From: Mycolicibacter virginiensis
GTDB taxonomy: Bacteria; Actinomycetota; Actinomycetes; Mycobacteriales; Mycobacteriaceae
NCBI RefSeq assembly: GCF_022374935.2
Contig: NZ_CP092430.2
Coordinates: 4,650,001 to 4,714,000, forward strand
Reading direction: 5' to 3'
DNA: 64,000 bases
The notes under the pieces are model-generated. The model searched no databases and was not told the DNA's origin. It saw only the letters and a program-made list of their open reading frames with translations. The position numbers were made by a program, and so were the translations under genes. Below, in pieces: positions 42,201 to 53,200 of the stretch (position 1 is its first letter; each line of letters starts with the position of its first letter).

Positions 42201-45200
42201 GCCGGTCGCGCCCGCGCCGCCGGCGCCACCGTTGCCGCCGTTACCGGCCGAACCCGCCGCACCGCCGTTGCCGCCGGCGCCACCGTTGCCGCCGTTGTCG
42301 GCGATGCTGGTCGGGCTGAACCCGGCCCCACCGTTGCCGCCGTTACCCGACACCGTGGTCGCCGAGACGCCGTCGGCGCCGTGGCCGCCGTGGATGCCGC
42401 CGCCGCCGGAGGTGGCGCCGGCCGTGCCGCCGGCGCCACCGGTCCCAGCGACATTGCCAGGGTCGCCGCCCTGGCCCCCGTTGCCGCCATTGGGGTTGGC
42501 CGCATTTCCGGCGGCGCCATCGCCACCGTTGCCGCCCGCTCCGGCATCGCCGGCATTACCGCCAGCCCCACCGTTGCCGTTGTTGCCGACGGTTCCGTTG
42601 GCCGCGGTGCCCGCGTTACCGCCGGCACCGCCGACGCCGCCGGAACCGGCCTGACCACCCTTGCCACCGTTGCCACCGTCGGCGCCCGGCGCAGTAGCGG
42701 TGAAGCCCTTCCCACCGACACCACCGTTACCGCCGGCGCCGCCCGCACCACCGATGCCGCCGTTACCGGCGGTGTTGACGCTCAGCGAGCCACCAGCGCC
42801 GCCGGCCCCGCCGTTGCCACCATTGCCGCCGGAACCGCCTTGTCCGCCGTTGGTGCCATTGACGCTGCCCTGGGTGCCGTTGTTGCCGACCGGGCCGCTG
42901 GTTCCGGCCGCACCTGCCGCCCCGGCACCGCCGTTGCCGCCGTTGCCGTGGGCACCGCCGTTACCGCCTGCGCCGCCGTCGCCGCCGGATTGTCCTGCCG
43001 CGGTGGGGGTGAAGCCCGCGCCGCCCTGGCCGCCGTTACCGGAGGCCCCGATGATCTCGGCGCCGTGCGCACCGGTGGCACCGACCGTCGCCCCAGCGCC
43101 GCCGGCCGCTCCGCCGACACCGCCCGCTGCGCCGATGCCGACATCACCACCGTCACCGCCGTTGCCGCCATTGATGTGTGCGGCGTTGCCGTTGCCGCCG
43201 GCCCCGCCGTTGCCGGCGGCACCCGCGTCACCGCCACGACCGCCGGCGCCGCCGGAGGCATTCGCACCGGCATGACCGTTCCCGGCCGCTCCGCCGACAC
43301 CGCCGGCACCGCCGTTGCCGCCCACGGCGCCGTTGCCACCGTCGCCGCCATTCGACCCGTGTCCGCCGGCCGTGCTGGCGTTGGCCCCGGTCACGCCGTT
43401 ACCACCGTTGCCGCCCGCACCCCCGGCACCACCCACGCCGCCGGCACCACCATTGCCAGCCTCGGAGCCACCCTTACCGCCGGCGCCGCCGGTACCGCCG
43501 CTACCGCCGACGGTGCCGTTGCCGCCGTCACGGTTCACCGCGTTGCCGGCCGCCCCGTTCGTGCCGTCCGCACCTGCGCCACCGGTGCCACCGTTGCCGC
43601 CATTGCCGTGATCACCACCGTCACCGCCGACGCCGCCGTTTCCGCCGGACTCACCTGCGGTAACGGCGCTGAATCCGTCGCCGCCCGCACCGCCGTTGCC
43701 CTGACCGATCGTGACCGTGCTGCCGGCCGAACCCGCTGCGCCGGTGTGGGATCCGCTGCCTGCGTTGCCGGCCTTGCCGCCGTTACCGGTGTCGCCGCCG
43801 TTACCGCCGTTACCACCGTCGCGATGCGCAGCCGTGCCGGCCGCCCCGGCGCCGCCGTCTCCGGCCGTGCCGGCGTTGCCGCCGTTGCCGGCGTTTCCGC
43901 CGGCGCCGGTCGAGCCCGCCAGACCGTGGGCCGCAGTACCGCCCGCACCACCATTGCCGCCGCTGCCACCGTTGCCGCCGCTGCCCGCGTCGCCACCGTT
44001 GCCGCCGGTCCCGTCACCGCCGTTGTCGAACGAACCCGTCGCTCCGGTGACGCCATCTCCGCCCGCGCCACCGTCCGCGCCGTGGCCGCCTCGACCACCG
44101 GCGCCACCGTTGCCGGCCATCGAACCGCCCTTGCCGCCGACGCCGCCGGCGCCGCCGTTTCCGCCGGTGAAACCGTCGGTCCCGTTGGGGTTGGAGGTGC
44201 TGCCGTCGCCGCCGGCGGTGCCGGTCGCACCGTCGCCACCGTTACCGCCCGCGCCGCCGTTGCCGTAGGCGCCGCCGTCACCACCGGCGCCACCGTTGCC
44301 GCCCGACTCCCCTGCGGCCGTGGGGCTGTAGCCGTTACCGCCCGCACCACCGTTGCCGCCGACACCAGTCACGTCGGCACCGTTGATGCCCTGCTGACCG
44401 ACCATGGCTCCGGCGCCACCGGCTTGTCCGCCGGCACCGCCGGCGCCGGCCGTGCCGGTGTCGCCGCCGTCACCGCCCGCGCCACCGTCGACGTTCGCCG
44501 CCGTGCCGGCCGCGCCCGCACCGCCGTTGCCACCGAGTCCGGCAACGCCGCCGGCCCCGCCGTTGCCGCCGTTACCGGCCTGACCACCGGCCCCCGCAGA
44601 GCCGTTGCTGCCGAACAAGGAGCTGGCCGTCCCACCGGCACCGGCCGTACCGGCCGTGCCGCCATTGCCACCCGTGCCGCCGTTACCGCCGTCGGTGCCG
44701 TCGGTGCCGTCGCCGCCGTCGCCGGTACCACCACCGGCGAACGTGCCTGTCTCACCGTCGATTCCGTTGGTGCCGGCCACGCCCGCACCACCGACGCCAC
44801 CGGTGCCACCGTCACCGGCCGCACCACCCTTGCCGCCGGCACCGAACAGGAATGCCCTGGACGCGCCGCCGGTCCCACCGTTACCGCCGACACCGCCATT
44901 GCCGCCAACGCCGCCGTTGCCGCCGTTGATGCCCGCGACACCGGCCGCACCCGCGGCGCCTAGCAGTCCGTCGCCGCCGGCACCGCCGGCACCACCGACG
45001 GCGAACAGCCAGCCGGCCCCGGCGCCGCCGTTACCGCCGTCGCCGCCAGAGCCACCGATGCCGCCAGCGCCACCGACACCGCTCCAGCTGCCACCGGCAC
45101 CACCGTTGCCGCCGTCGAAGCCCGCGCCGCCGGCGCCACCGGCACCACCGTTGCCGAACATCCCGGCCGCGCCACCATTGCCACCGGCAACCCCGGTCAG

Positions 45201-45707
45201 CGAACCGTCGTAGCCCGCGCCGCCATCGCCGTACAACCAGCCGCCGTTGCCGCCGTCGGGGTTGAGCTCGGTGCCCGCGGCACCGTTGCCGATGATGATC
45301 GAGCCGAAGCCGAAGGTGTTGTTGATAAAGCCGTTGACCTGGCTACCGAACGGGCTGTTGATCCAGTCGACCATGCCGTCGTGCAGCGGAGTGTAGATGA
45401 GCTGATCGAGCAACGCGGTCAGGTCGAACGGATTACCGGCGGCCAGGCCGGCCGATTCGGCACCGGCGTCCAGGCCGGCAAAGTAGTCAGCCCACGCCGC
45501 CGGGTTCAGCCACGACTCCAGGTCCCACCCGGCGCCGTCTACGCCCGGCCATACGGCGGGTTCGAACAGGTCGACCAGCCAGCCGAAGTCGGCGTCGGCC
45601 TGCGCTGCCGGTGCCAGTGTAAGCGGGGCGATCCCGAAGGTTAGGAAGGCGCTTAGTGCCCCCGCGGCTCCGACGGCACGACGGTTGCTGTGGTGCTTAC
45701 GAGCCAT
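39282..45707 (-). CDS. PGRS-E: secreted PGRS protein (2141 aa)
   Basis: ATG at 45707 is preceded by AGGGG about 9 nt upstream. The signal is short: Arg9-Arg10, a hydrophobic core and AQA before Asp38. The globular segment (38-145) holds [29 protein letters not shown] and [17 protein letters not shown]. The PGRS part contains a 236-residue unit in about three near-identical copies ([37 protein letters not shown]). The C-terminal 200 residues are distinctive: a Cys pair (SCALFFGCG, coded near 39950) and the cassette [12 protein letters not shown] ... AGGAVSAD ... GTKGADG shared with PGRS-F. Cysteine is otherwise rare in these proteins, so a disulfide is plausible after export. Function is unknown. 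Confidence 0.87.
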   Translation of the reverse strand: MARKHHSNRRAVGAAGALSAFLTFGIAPLTLAPAAQADADFGWLVDLFEPAVWPGVDGAGWDLESWLNPAAWADYFAGLDAGAESAGLAAGNPFDLTALLDQLIYTPLHDGMVDWINSPFGSQVNGFINNTFGFGSIIIGNGAAGTELNPDGGNGGWLYGDGGAGYDGSLTGVAGGNGGAAGMFGNGGAGGAGGAGFDGGNGGAGGSWSGVGGAGGIGGSGGDGGNGGAGAGWLFAVGGAGGAGGDGLLGAAGAAGVAGINGGNGGVGGNGGVGGNGGTGGASRAFLFGAGGKGGAAGDGGTGGVGGAGVAGTNGIDGETGTFAGGGTGDGGDGTDGTDGGNGGTGGNGGTAGTAGAGGTASSLFGSNGSAGAGGQAGNGGNGGAGGVAGLGGNGGAGAAGTAANVDGGAGGDGGDTGTAGAGGAGGQAGGAGAMVGQQGINGADVTGVGGNGGAGGNGYSPTAAGESGGNGGAGGDGGAYGNGGAGGNGGDGATGTAGGDGSTSNPNGTDGFTGGNGGAGGVGGKGGSMAGNGGAGGRGGHGADGGAGGDGVTGATGSFDNGGDGTGGNGGDAGSGGNGGSGGNGGAGGTAAHGLAGSTGAGGNAGNGGNAGTAGDGGAGAAGTAAHRDGGNGGNGGDTGNGGKAGNAGSGSHTGAAGSAGSTVTIGQGNGGAGGDGFSAVTAGESGGNGGVGGDGGDHGNGGNGGTGGAGADGTNGAAGNAVNRDGGNGTVGGSGGTGGAGGKGGSEAGNGGAGGVGGAGGAGGNGGNGVTGANASTAGGHGSNGGDGGNGAVGGNGGAGGVGGAAGNGHAGANASGGAGGRGGDAGAAGNGGAGGNGNAAHINGGNGGDGGDVGIGAAGGVGGAAGGAGATVGATGAHGAEIIGASGNGGQGGAGFTPTAAGQSGGDGGAGGNGGAHGNGGNGGAGAAGAAGTSGPVGNNGTQGSVNGTNGGQGGSGGNGGNGGAGGAGGSLSVNTAGNGGIGGAGGAGGNGGVGGKGFTATAPGADGGNGGKGGQAGSGGVGGAGGNAGTAANGTVGNNGNGGAGGNAGDAGAGGNGGDGAAGNAANPNGGNGGQGGDPGNVAGTGGAGGTAGATSGGGGIHGGHGADGVSATTVSGNGGNGGAGFSPTSIADNGGNGGAGGNGGAAGSAGNGGNGGAGGAGATGVGGNGAVGTAGTAGNPNGGAGGSGASGGNGGRGGNGGASGALVTNHAGNGGVGGKGGDGGAGGTGGAGFNATAAGANGGDGGKGGQAGSGGTGGAGGNAGAINGAATAGVNGSGGAGGNAGTAGQGGNGGNGGAGDAANPNGGNGGRGGDAGNVAGTGGVGGVHGTGGIGGVDGVTGANGTAVSVASGNGGNGGAGFSPTSIADNGGNGGAGGNGGAAGSAGNGGNGGAGGAGATGVGGTGAVGTAGTAGNPNGGAGGSGAAGGNGGKGGVGGASGLLGVNHAGNGGVGGKGGDGGAGGTGGAGFNATAAGANGGDGGKGGQAGSGGTGGAGGNAGAINGAATAGVNGSGGAGGNAGTAGQGGNGGNGGAGDAANPNGGNGGRGGDAGSISGTGGGGGARGTGGTGGVNGATGANGTPAVGPSGNGGNGGNGYNAAADANAAAGARGGDGGKGGSGGSIGNGGNGGAGGTGAAGQAGGNAANAGGSGTAGLTGGAGGNGGAGGDGGAVSGAAGNGGAGGKGGVGGAGGSGANGSTGITAPDGSGLTGGKGGNGGSGAIGGTGGVGGSGGVGGTATDGSTGSHGVGGQGGAGGQGGSAGNGGTGGAGAGGGTNAAAGNGGQGGNGGNRGTGGAGGLGGDSGNGQLAASGAGGATGASGGNGGNGGVGGNGQGTVNGAAQIGGIGGKGGDAGTIGNGGNGGAGGTGAAGTAGYTPPTGQAAGGGTGANGANTNQAGQIGGAGGTGASASCALFFGCGDINAGDGGNGGYGGQGAAGGNGGAGGGANAQTGGTRGFAYGGDGGNGGNGGNGTNGTAGASGGAGGAGGKGGSIAGNGGDGGLGGLGGNGGAGENGGNGGAGGGGGTGENHQGTGYAKGGDGGDGGTGGTGGNGGAGGNGGVGGAAGTAQGIGANGNTGVGGAGGTGGAAGSGGAGGTAGAAGSASAGGAVSADPGTAGQTGTAGTSGTKGADGVHG
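40870..43000 (-). repeat. 708-bp tandem repeats in PGRS-E
   Basis: A 708-bp (236-residue) unit is repeated about three times. The DNA from 41161 matches that from 41869 with almost no differences for well over 100 bases. The third copy, leading into about 42600, is more diverged. Each unit begins after a [14 protein letters not shown] island and keeps the frame. Confidence 0.85.
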
Positions 45708-45763
45708 TGGGACGACCCCTATCTGGGTGAGTGGAGTTGATCGAAGAGAAGTGAGAGGTGTTC

Positions 45764-45788
45764 AGGCGCTGGCAATGCGGCAGCGCCT
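45764..45788 (-). terminator. Weak hairpin between PGRS-F and PGRS-E
   Basis: AGGCGCTG and CAGCGCCT form an 8-bp stem around a 9-base loop in the 131-bp gap. No T tract follows. It could attenuate transcription between F and E; termination is uncertain. Confidence 0.35.
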
Positions 45789-45838
45789 CGGTGCAACGGA
45801 CGATGCCCGAGGTCGCCGCGGATCGGCGTTGGCGGCGA

Positions 45839-48800
45839 TCATCCCGGGGTGCCATCAGCGCCCTTCGTGCCCTGGCCACCGGTGATACCGGCCTGTCCCG
45901 GAGAGCCCGCATCCGCGCTGACCGCACCACCGGCTTCGGCTCCGCCGCCCGCACCTCGGGCGCCACCGGCTCCGCCAGAACCGGCCGCCCCGCCAGCGCC
46001 TGCACTACCACCGGTACCTGCTGTGCCGTTGACACCGCCACCCTGCGCAACACCCGCAGCACCGCCGGCCGCGCCATTGCCGCCAGCGCCGCCATCACCG
46101 CCCGCGCCGCCGTTACCACCCGTACCGCCATTGCCGCCCTTGGCATAACCGGTGCCCTGGTGGTTCTCGCCATAGCCGCCGGTACCGCCGTTGCCGCCGT
46201 CGCCACCTTGTTCACCCGCGCCGCCCGTGCCGCCCGAACCGCCGACGCCGCCATTCCCGCCGTTGCCAGAGACCACGCCGCCCTTGCCGCCAGCACCCCC
46301 GGCGCCGCCATTCCCACCGACGGTGCCGTCCGCGCCGTCGCCACCGTTACCGCCGTTACCGCCGGCGCCGCCATAGGCCTTGGCGCCGATACCCCCGGTC
46401 TTCCCGTTGGCGCCGCCGCCGTTACCGCCATTACCGCCGTCGGCGGCCGCCCCCCCGTCGCCACCCTTTCCGCCATTACCGCCAGTGATGGTTGGGGCGC
46501 CCCAACTCGTGCTGCTCACGCTGTTGCCAGTTCCGCCATCACCACCTGCCTGTCCAGGTTGGGTGCCGCTGGACCCGGCACCGCCGGTACCACCATTGGC
46601 GGCCTTGCCATTTGACGGCGTATGGCCGTCGGCACCGACCTTGCCGCTACCGCCGGCACCACCGTTCCCGCCGTTGCCGATCGCACCGCCGTCGCCGCCG
46701 GCGCCGCCCTTGCCGCCGTTGGCACCTGCCGCAGCGTTGGTGTCTCCGGCAGCGTTATAGCCGTTACCGCCGGCGCCGCCATTGCCGGATGCGCCCGCTG
46801 CCGCAGTTCCGCTCGCGCCGTCGGAACCCGTGGTTCCACCGCCGCCGACCGTGCTGCCCGCCGCGCCACCGGAGCCGCCGGCTCCGGCAACACTGCCCGG
46901 GTCGCCTCCGTTACCACCGCGGCCACCGTTCGGGGTGCTCGCGTTGCCGTCGCCGCCGCGCCCGCCGTTGCCGCCCTGGCCGGCGCTGCCGGCGTTGCCA
47001 CCTTGGCCGCCATTGCCGTTGGTGCCGACCGTCCCGTGTTCGGTGGTGCCGGCAGCGCCGCCGGCGCCGCCGTGGCCACCGGAGCCGGCTGCACCGCCGC
47101 TGCCGCCGTTGCCGCCGTTAGCACCGGCCGTCGTCGCCGTGAAGCCATTGCCGCCGTTACCGCCGTTACCACCGGCGCCGCCGTCACCACCGACACCACC
47201 GTTGCCCGCGGTGTTGATCGCCAGCGCACCACCGGCGCCGCCCGCACCGCCATTACCGCCGTTACCGCCGTCGCTGCCGGTACCGCCGGCGCCGCCGTTG
47301 GGGGTGCCGGCGGTGCCCGCCGTGCCGGCGGTGCCGACACCAGACTTACCGCTGCCGCCGACCCCACCGTTGCCGCCATTGCCGACGTTGCCGCCGTCAC
47401 CGCCGGCGCCACCGTTGCCGCCGGAGGTGCCAGCGGCAGCGCTAGCGTCGCCGGCCGCGTTGTAGCCCGCGCCGCCGTTGCCGCCGTTGCCGGCCGGGCC
47501 GGTGATCGCCGCGCCGGCATCACCGTCGGTCCCAGCGTTGCCGCCGGCTCCGCCGGTTCCGGCCGCGCCGCCCTGACCGGCAGCGCCCGCCGTTCCGGCG
47601 TCACCGCCGTTACCGCCCTTGCCGCCGTTGACGTTTGAGCCGTCCCCAGCTGCACCGTCCGAGCCATTGCCGGCCGTGCCCGCGTTGCCGCCGGAGCCAC
47701 CGGCGCCGCCGCTGCCGTTGGTGCCCGCGTTTCCGGAACCGCCGGCCGTGCCGCCGGCGTTACCGCCGGCGCCGCCGGAGCCGGCGTTGCCACCGTTGCC
47801 GCCGGATCCGCCGTTGTTGCCGTTCGCCCCGGCCACCGTGACCTGTGCGCCGGCCAGGCCGTCGCCGCCGTTACCGCCGGAACCGCCGGCGCCGCCCAGA
47901 CCGCCGTTGCCGCCGTTGCCGGTGATCGAGCCGCCCAGGCCGCCGGCGCCGCCCGCGCCACCGTCGGTACCGTTGCCTCCGCTGGTGCCCGAACCTCCCG
48001 CGGTGGTGGCGTCCACGCCGGCCACACCGGTGAAGCCGTTCCCGCCGTTGCCGCCGTTGCCGCCGTTGCCGTGTTCGCCACCGTTGCCGCCGGCACCGCC
48101 CGCGCCGCCGTTGAGGCCCGCGGTCGAGGAGGCGAAGCCGTGCCCGCCGTCGCCGCCGTTGCCACCGCCGGTCGGAGCGCTGCCTTCGGCGCCGTGCGTG
48201 CCGGCGTCACCGCCCAGGCCGCCGGAGCCGGCCGCTCCGCCGTTGCCCCCGGCGCCCGCGATTCCAACGTTGCCGCCGTTACCACCGTTGCCGCCGTTGA
48301 TGTTTGAAGCGTCACCGTCAGCGCCCCGGCCGCCGTCACCGGCCGCGCCGCCGATGCCGCCCTGACCGCCTGCGCCGCCGTTGCCGTTGGCACCCAGAAT
48401 GCCGGTTCCGGTGGCGGTGCCGGCGTCGCCACCCTTGCCGCCGCCGCCGCCGGTCCCGCCGGCGCCGCCGTTGGTGCCGTTGCCGCCGTTGCCGTCACCG
48501 GTGAGGTAGCTGCCGGCCGCACCGGTCTGTCCGGCCCCGCCTTGCCCGCCGATGCCGCCCTTCCCGCCATCGCCGCCGCTGCCGGCATTGCTGTTGGCGC
48601 CGGTGCCGTTGCCGCCGTGCCCGCCGTCGCCACCCAAGCCGCCGTTGCCGCCCTGGCCGCCGCTACCGCTCAGGGCGCCGGCCGCGCCGCCGTTGCCGCC
48701 GTTGCCGCCGTCGCCGCCGGTACCGCCCTTGCCGCCCGACCAGCCACCGTTACCGCCGGGGCCGCCGGCCCCGCCGTTGCCGCCGTTGCCACCGGCACCG

Positions 48801-50212
48801 CCATCGCCGACCAGCCCGGCGTCACCGGCGTTGCCGCCGTTGCCGCCGGCGATGCTCAGCGCCTTGAAGCCCAATTCGCCTGCGTGAGCGGCGTTGTAGG
48901 CCGCCACGTCGAAGCCATCGCCACCGTTACCGCCGTTACCGCCGTGCCCGGCCGCCTGCCCGTCGGCGCCACTGGCCGCATGCTCGGTGGTGGAGCCACC
49001 GGTCAGGCCGCCCTGACCGCCGTGACCGATCGCGCCCGGATCGCCGCCGTTGCCACCGTCACCGCCATCGGGATGCTCGCTGGTGGCGTCCAAGCCGGCG
49101 CCACCATCGCCGGCGATTCCAGCGTTGCCGCCGGCACCGCCCTGGCCACCAAGCCCATTGACCCCCGCAGACCCCCAGCTCGTCCCGGCACCAGCGAGAC
49201 CACCCTGGCCGCCCTGGCCACCGTTGGCGCCGTCACCACCACCGGCACCGTCACCACCATTTCCGTTGCTGGCGGCCACATCCCACTCACCAGCAGCACC
49301 ATCACCACCGCGGCCACCATTGCCGCCGGCACCACCGACACCGCCGACACCACCATTGCCCCCGTTACCGAACAATCCCGACGCCTTACCACCGGCACCA
49401 CCATTGCCGCCGTTACCGCCCAGGACACCATTGCCACCAACGACGCCGTCTCCGGTACCGCCGTTGGCCCAAACACCGGCAGCCCCGTCGATGCCCGCCG
49501 CACCGGTGGCTCCGATTCCCCCGGCGCCACCGGCACCACCGGAACCAAACAACCAACCCGTGCCATCGCCACCATTACCGCCGGCGCCACCACCGTCACC
49601 GCCCACACCGCCGGTACCGCCAACGCCCATCCACGAACCGCCGGCGCCGCCGTCGCCACCGGCCAGGCCTGCCAGACCCGCACCGCCGTCACCGCCGTTG
49701 CCGAACAGCCCGGCCGCGCCACCATCACCGCCGGCGACACCGTCGCCACCATCACCGAACAGCCAACCGCCCGCACCACCATTGCCACCATCGACACCCT
49801 CAACGCCGGCAGCACCATTGCCGATGATGATCGAACCGAACCCGAACGTCTCATTGACAAACGAGCCGACCTGGATGCCCAACGGGCTCTCAATCCAATC
49901 GACCATGCTCGCGTGCAGCGGTGTGTAGATGTAGGCCTCGACCAACGCCGTCAGATCAAACGCGTCGCCACTGGCTTGCCCCGCAGACGAATCGAACAAC
50001 GACCCCCAATCAAACCCAGCCGAGGCATCCGCCAGTGACCACGCCGCCGGGTCGAACAGATCCAGCAGCCAATCGAACTCACCATCAGCCTGCGCTACCG
50101 GCACCGACACCAACGGCGTCACACCCAATGCCAAGGAGGCTGCCGCCGCCGAACCCGCACCCAACAACCGACGACCGAAAGCCCGAGTTGCCTTGTGGCG
50201 CTTACCAATCAC
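45839..50212 (-). CDS. PGRS-F: secreted PGRS protein (1457 aa), mosaic of C and E
   Basis: The start codon is GTG at 50212, with GAGG 8 nt upstream. The signal has Arg14-Arg15 (FGRRLLGAG), a hydrophobic core and AQA before Asp43. The globular part (43-140) holds [29 protein letters not shown] and [17 protein letters not shown]. The first 450 residues are almost the same as PGRS-C, including the [17 protein letters not shown] island. The last 200 match the PGRS-E end ([29 protein letters not shown]) but lack its Cys pair. The gene is the shortest of the seven and looks like a recombinant of two neighbours. It starts 54 bp after PGRS-G, so cotranscription is likely. Surface role is inferred. 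Confidence 0.87.
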   Translation of the reverse strand: MIGKRHKATRAFGRRLLGAGSAAAASLALGVTPLVSVPVAQADGEFDWLLDLFDPAAWSLADASAGFDWGSLFDSSAGQASGDAFDLTALVEAYIYTPLHASMVDWIESPLGIQVGSFVNETFGFGSIIIGNGAAGVEGVDGGNGGAGGWLFGDGGDGVAGGDGGAAGLFGNGGDGGAGLAGLAGGDGGAGGSWMGVGGTGGVGGDGGGAGGNGGDGTGWLFGSGGAGGAGGIGATGAAGIDGAAGVWANGGTGDGVVGGNGVLGGNGGNGGAGGKASGLFGNGGNGGVGGVGGAGGNGGRGGDGAAGEWDVAASNGNGGDGAGGGDGANGGQGGQGGLAGAGTSWGSAGVNGLGGQGGAGGNAGIAGDGGAGLDATSEHPDGGDGGNGGDPGAIGHGGQGGLTGGSTTEHAASGADGQAAGHGGNGGNGGDGFDVAAYNAAHAGELGFKALSIAGGNGGNAGDAGLVGDGGAGGNGGNGGAGGPGGNGGWSGGKGGTGGDGGNGGNGGAAGALSGSGGQGGNGGLGGDGGHGGNGTGANSNAGSGGDGGKGGIGGQGGAGQTGAAGSYLTGDGNGGNGTNGGAGGTGGGGGKGGDAGTATGTGILGANGNGGAGGQGGIGGAAGDGGRGADGDASNINGGNGGNGGNVGIAGAGGNGGAAGSGGLGGDAGTHGAEGSAPTGGGNGGDGGHGFASSTAGLNGGAGGAGGNGGEHGNGGNGGNGGNGFTGVAGVDATTAGGSGTSGGNGTDGGAGGAGGLGGSITGNGGNGGLGGAGGSGGNGGDGLAGAQVTVAGANGNNGGSGGNGGNAGSGGAGGNAGGTAGGSGNAGTNGSGGAGGSGGNAGTAGNGSDGAAGDGSNVNGGKGGNGGDAGTAGAAGQGGAAGTGGAGGNAGTDGDAGAAITGPAGNGGNGGAGYNAAGDASAAAGTSGGNGGAGGDGGNVGNGGNGGVGGSGKSGVGTAGTAGTAGTPNGGAGGTGSDGGNGGNGGAGGAGGALAINTAGNGGVGGDGGAGGNGGNGGNGFTATTAGANGGNGGSGGAAGSGGHGGAGGAAGTTEHGTVGTNGNGGQGGNAGSAGQGGNGGRGGDGNASTPNGGRGGNGGDPGSVAGAGGSGGAAGSTVGGGGTTGSDGASGTAAAGASGNGGAGGNGYNAAGDTNAAAGANGGKGGAGGDGGAIGNGGNGGAGGSGKVGADGHTPSNGKAANGGTGGAGSSGTQPGQAGGDGGTGNSVSSTSWGAPTITGGNGGKGGDGGAAADGGNGGNGGGANGKTGGIGAKAYGGAGGNGGNGGDGADGTVGGNGGAGGAGGKGGVVSGNGGNGGVGGSGGTGGAGEQGGDGGNGGTGGYGENHQGTGYAKGGNGGTGGNGGAGGDGGAGGNGAAGGAAGVAQGGGVNGTAGTGGSAGAGGAAGSGGAGGARGAGGGAEAGGAVSADAGSPGQAGITGGQGTKGADGTPG
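45850..46150 (-). repeat. C-terminal cassette shared by PGRS-F and PGRS-E (39300-39600)
   Basis: Both genes end with the same approximately 100-residue cassette: [12 protein letters not shown], then GG-X blocks, then AGGAVSAD, GQxG and GTKGADG. None of the other five PGRS genes has it. The conserved end suggests gene conversion or a functional C-terminal tail. Confidence 0.7.
48835..49990 (-). repeat. 1.1-kb block duplicated in PGRS-C (copy 2)
   Basis: Second copy of the N-terminal block described at 31080-32240, in the same orientation. It covers the globular segment and the first PGRS modules of PGRS-F. The segment around 49070-49110 differs, coding for [11 protein letters not shown] instead of [14 protein letters not shown]. 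Confidence 0.85.
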
Positions 50213-50266
50213 AGGGGGAACCTCGTTACTTAAGCAGGGATGGTTGATTCGTTGAGGACGTGGCGG

Positions 50267-53200
50267 CTAGCCGGTTGTGCCGGTCGATCCGCCACTGCCG
50301 GCGGCGCCGTTGGCGCCGTTGGTCCCGCCGGTGCCCCCCGCACCGCTGGATGCGCTCGAACCGTCGGCGTTGTGGCCGCCCGCGCCGCCCCCACCGGCCA
50401 CGCCGCCGGTTCCGCCAATGTCGGCGGTCCCACCGGTCCCGCCCTGGCCGGCCGTTTGGCTTCCGAATGATGTGCCGCGGCTGGTGCTTCCGCCGTCACC
50501 GCCGTCACCGCCGCTGCCGCCGTTGCCACCGGCACCGCCGTTGCCGCCGGCGCCGCCCACGCCGGCCTGCCCGGCGCCGTCCGCACCGGCCGCGCCCGCG
50601 TCACCGCCCTGGCCGCCGATGCCACCGGCACCACCGTTACCGCCGTAGCCGCCGTTGCCGCCGTTGCCGCCCTGGCCACCGACCGCGGAGGTGCCACCGA
50701 CCGGCGCTGACATGTAGGCCTGCCCGCCGTTGCCGCCGTTGCCGCCGTCACCGCCGACGGTGCCGTCGCCGCCGTTGCCGGCCGCGCCGCCGACACCACC
50801 GTTGCCGCCCACACCCGACACCGATCCGCCGGCACCGCCGGCACCACCGGCGCCACCGTTGCCGCCGGTCACACCGCTGACACCGTTGCCTCCGTTGCCG
50901 CCGTTGCCGCCGGTACCGCCATGAGCGCTGCTGGAGCTGCCGCCGACGTAGCCGTAGCCGCCGGTGCCGCCGTCTCCACCGTCACCGGAAGCCCCGCCGG
51001 CACCGCCGTTGCCGCCCTTGCCGCCGGTGGCCGTCTGGCCCAGCCATGCGCCGGTGTTGGCTCGGCCGCCGGTGCCACCGTTGCCGCCGTCCTGGATGTG
51101 TCCGCCGTTGTTGGCGCTGTTGCCCGCGGTGCCGTTACCGCCGATGCCGCCGGTGCACGAGCTGGTGCCGGCGGTGCTGCCGCATTCGGAACCGGTGGCA
51201 CCGTTGCCGGCCAACGGGTTCGATCCGCCTTGGGTAGGTGCAGCCGGATTGGTACCCAGCGCGCCCTTACCGCCGGCGCCGCCGTCTCCACCGTTGCCGT
51301 TGGAACCGGCCGCACCGCCGAGGCCGCCGTTGCCGCCGGCTTGACCGACGTTGTTGATCACGCCGACGCCGTTGCCGCCCGCGCCGCCATTGCCGCCGTT
51401 ACCGCCGCCGCCGGCCGCGCCGACGCCGCCGTTCGCGCCATCGCCCGCGCTACCGACCCCGCCGGCACCGCCTTGCCCGGCCGTGCCGCGTTCCCCGCCG
51501 GTACCGCCGTTGCCGCCGTTGCTGGCGTTTGCCGCGGCGCCACCGCCAACACCCTGACCACCCTGACCACCGGTGCCCGCGTCGCCCGCGGCACCGCCGC
51601 GCCCGCCGGCACCGCCGATTCCATTGGTGGCGGTGCCGCCCTGGCCGCCCACGCCGCCCTGACCGCCGTTGCCGGCGTCACCGGCGTTGCCGCCGTTCTG
51701 GCCGGCCACGGTGGCGTTGAGTCCGGCACCGCCGAGGCCACCCGTGCCGCCCGCGCCACCCTGACCACCGACGCCGCCGTTGCCGGACACGGTGCCGCCG
51801 GCACCACCGGTACCGCCGTTGCCGCCGAGTCCGCCGTCGCCGCCGTGCGTACCAGTGCCCGAAGCATCGGTGATCCCAGCCTTGCCGGTCGCGCCGGCAC
51901 CACCGTTGCCGCCCGCGCCGCCGGTGCCGACCGTGCCGGCGTTGCCACCGTTGCCGCCCTGACCACCGACCTGGAGAGTGCCGTCATACAGGACTTGGCC
52001 AGCGCCACCGTTGCCGCCCGCGCCACCGTTGGAGTGGCCCGCGGCGCCGTCCGCGCCATTCGCGGCCTGGCTGCCGTCGGCGCCTATGCCGCCTGCCGCA
52101 CCGTGGCCGGCCTGCCCGATCTCGCCGCCGTCGCCGCCATTGCCACCGGCACCGGCCTCGAAGTCAAGGCCGCCGCCGGCCCCGTCGCCGCCTCGACCAC
52201 CGGTACCACCGTTTCCGGCCGCTCCACCGGTGCCACCGACTCCACCGGCCCCGGCCGCGCCCGCGTTGCCGTTGATCGCAGTGCCGCCGGCACCACCGTT
52301 ACCGCCCTTGCCGGCGTCGCCACCGTCGCCACCGTCGCGACCGTCGCCGCCGTCGGTGCCTTGCCCAGCCGCGTCGGTGGCCCCTGCGGTGCCGGTCAGG
52401 CCGTTGCCGCCGGCACCACCGTTGCCGCCTGCCCCACCGCGGCCGCCGGCACCACCGTTGCCGGAGATGTAGCCGCCCTGACCGCCTACGCCGCCGTTGC
52501 CGCCGGCCGCGCCGTCTCCGCCGTGGCTTCCGTCGCCGCCGGCGTCCGTGACACCCGCGTCCCCGGTTGCGCCCGCGCCGCCATTCCCGCCTGCGCCGCC
52601 GGTGCCGACCGCACCCGCGTCGCCGCCGGCACCGCCATTGCCACCGGCCTGGGAAGCGCCGTTGGACAGCACTTCGCCCGCACCGCCGGTACCGCCGGCA
52701 CCACCGTTGCCGCCGCCGACCGCGGCCGCGCCCGCCGTACCTCCAGCGCGCTGGCTGGCACCGTCACCGCTCAGACCGCCCTGGCCTGCGCCACCGGCAT
52801 GGCCCGCGGTGCCCGCACTGCCGCCGGCGCCACCGTTTCCGGCGACCAGGTTCAAGCCGCCGCCCGCGCCTCGGCCACCGGCACCGCCGTCGCCGCCCTT
52901 ACCTGCGTCGCCGCCGTTGCCGCCGATCCCGCCGATCCCGGCCTTCCCTGTTGTCCCGTTGACTGCGCTGCCACCGACACCGCCCTGACCGCCGGCACCA
53001 CCGCTACCGCCGTTTCCGCCGTCGGCACCCGTACCGCCGTTGCCGCCATTGCCACCGCTACCGGCCGCGGCATCGGTGCCCGCGACACCGGTCAGACCGG
53101 TCGCGCCGTTGCCGCCGTTGCCGCCGTGGCCGCCGACGCCGCCCGCGCCGCCGTTACCGGCGATCGAGCCACCGCTACCGCCCGCACCGCCAACACCACC

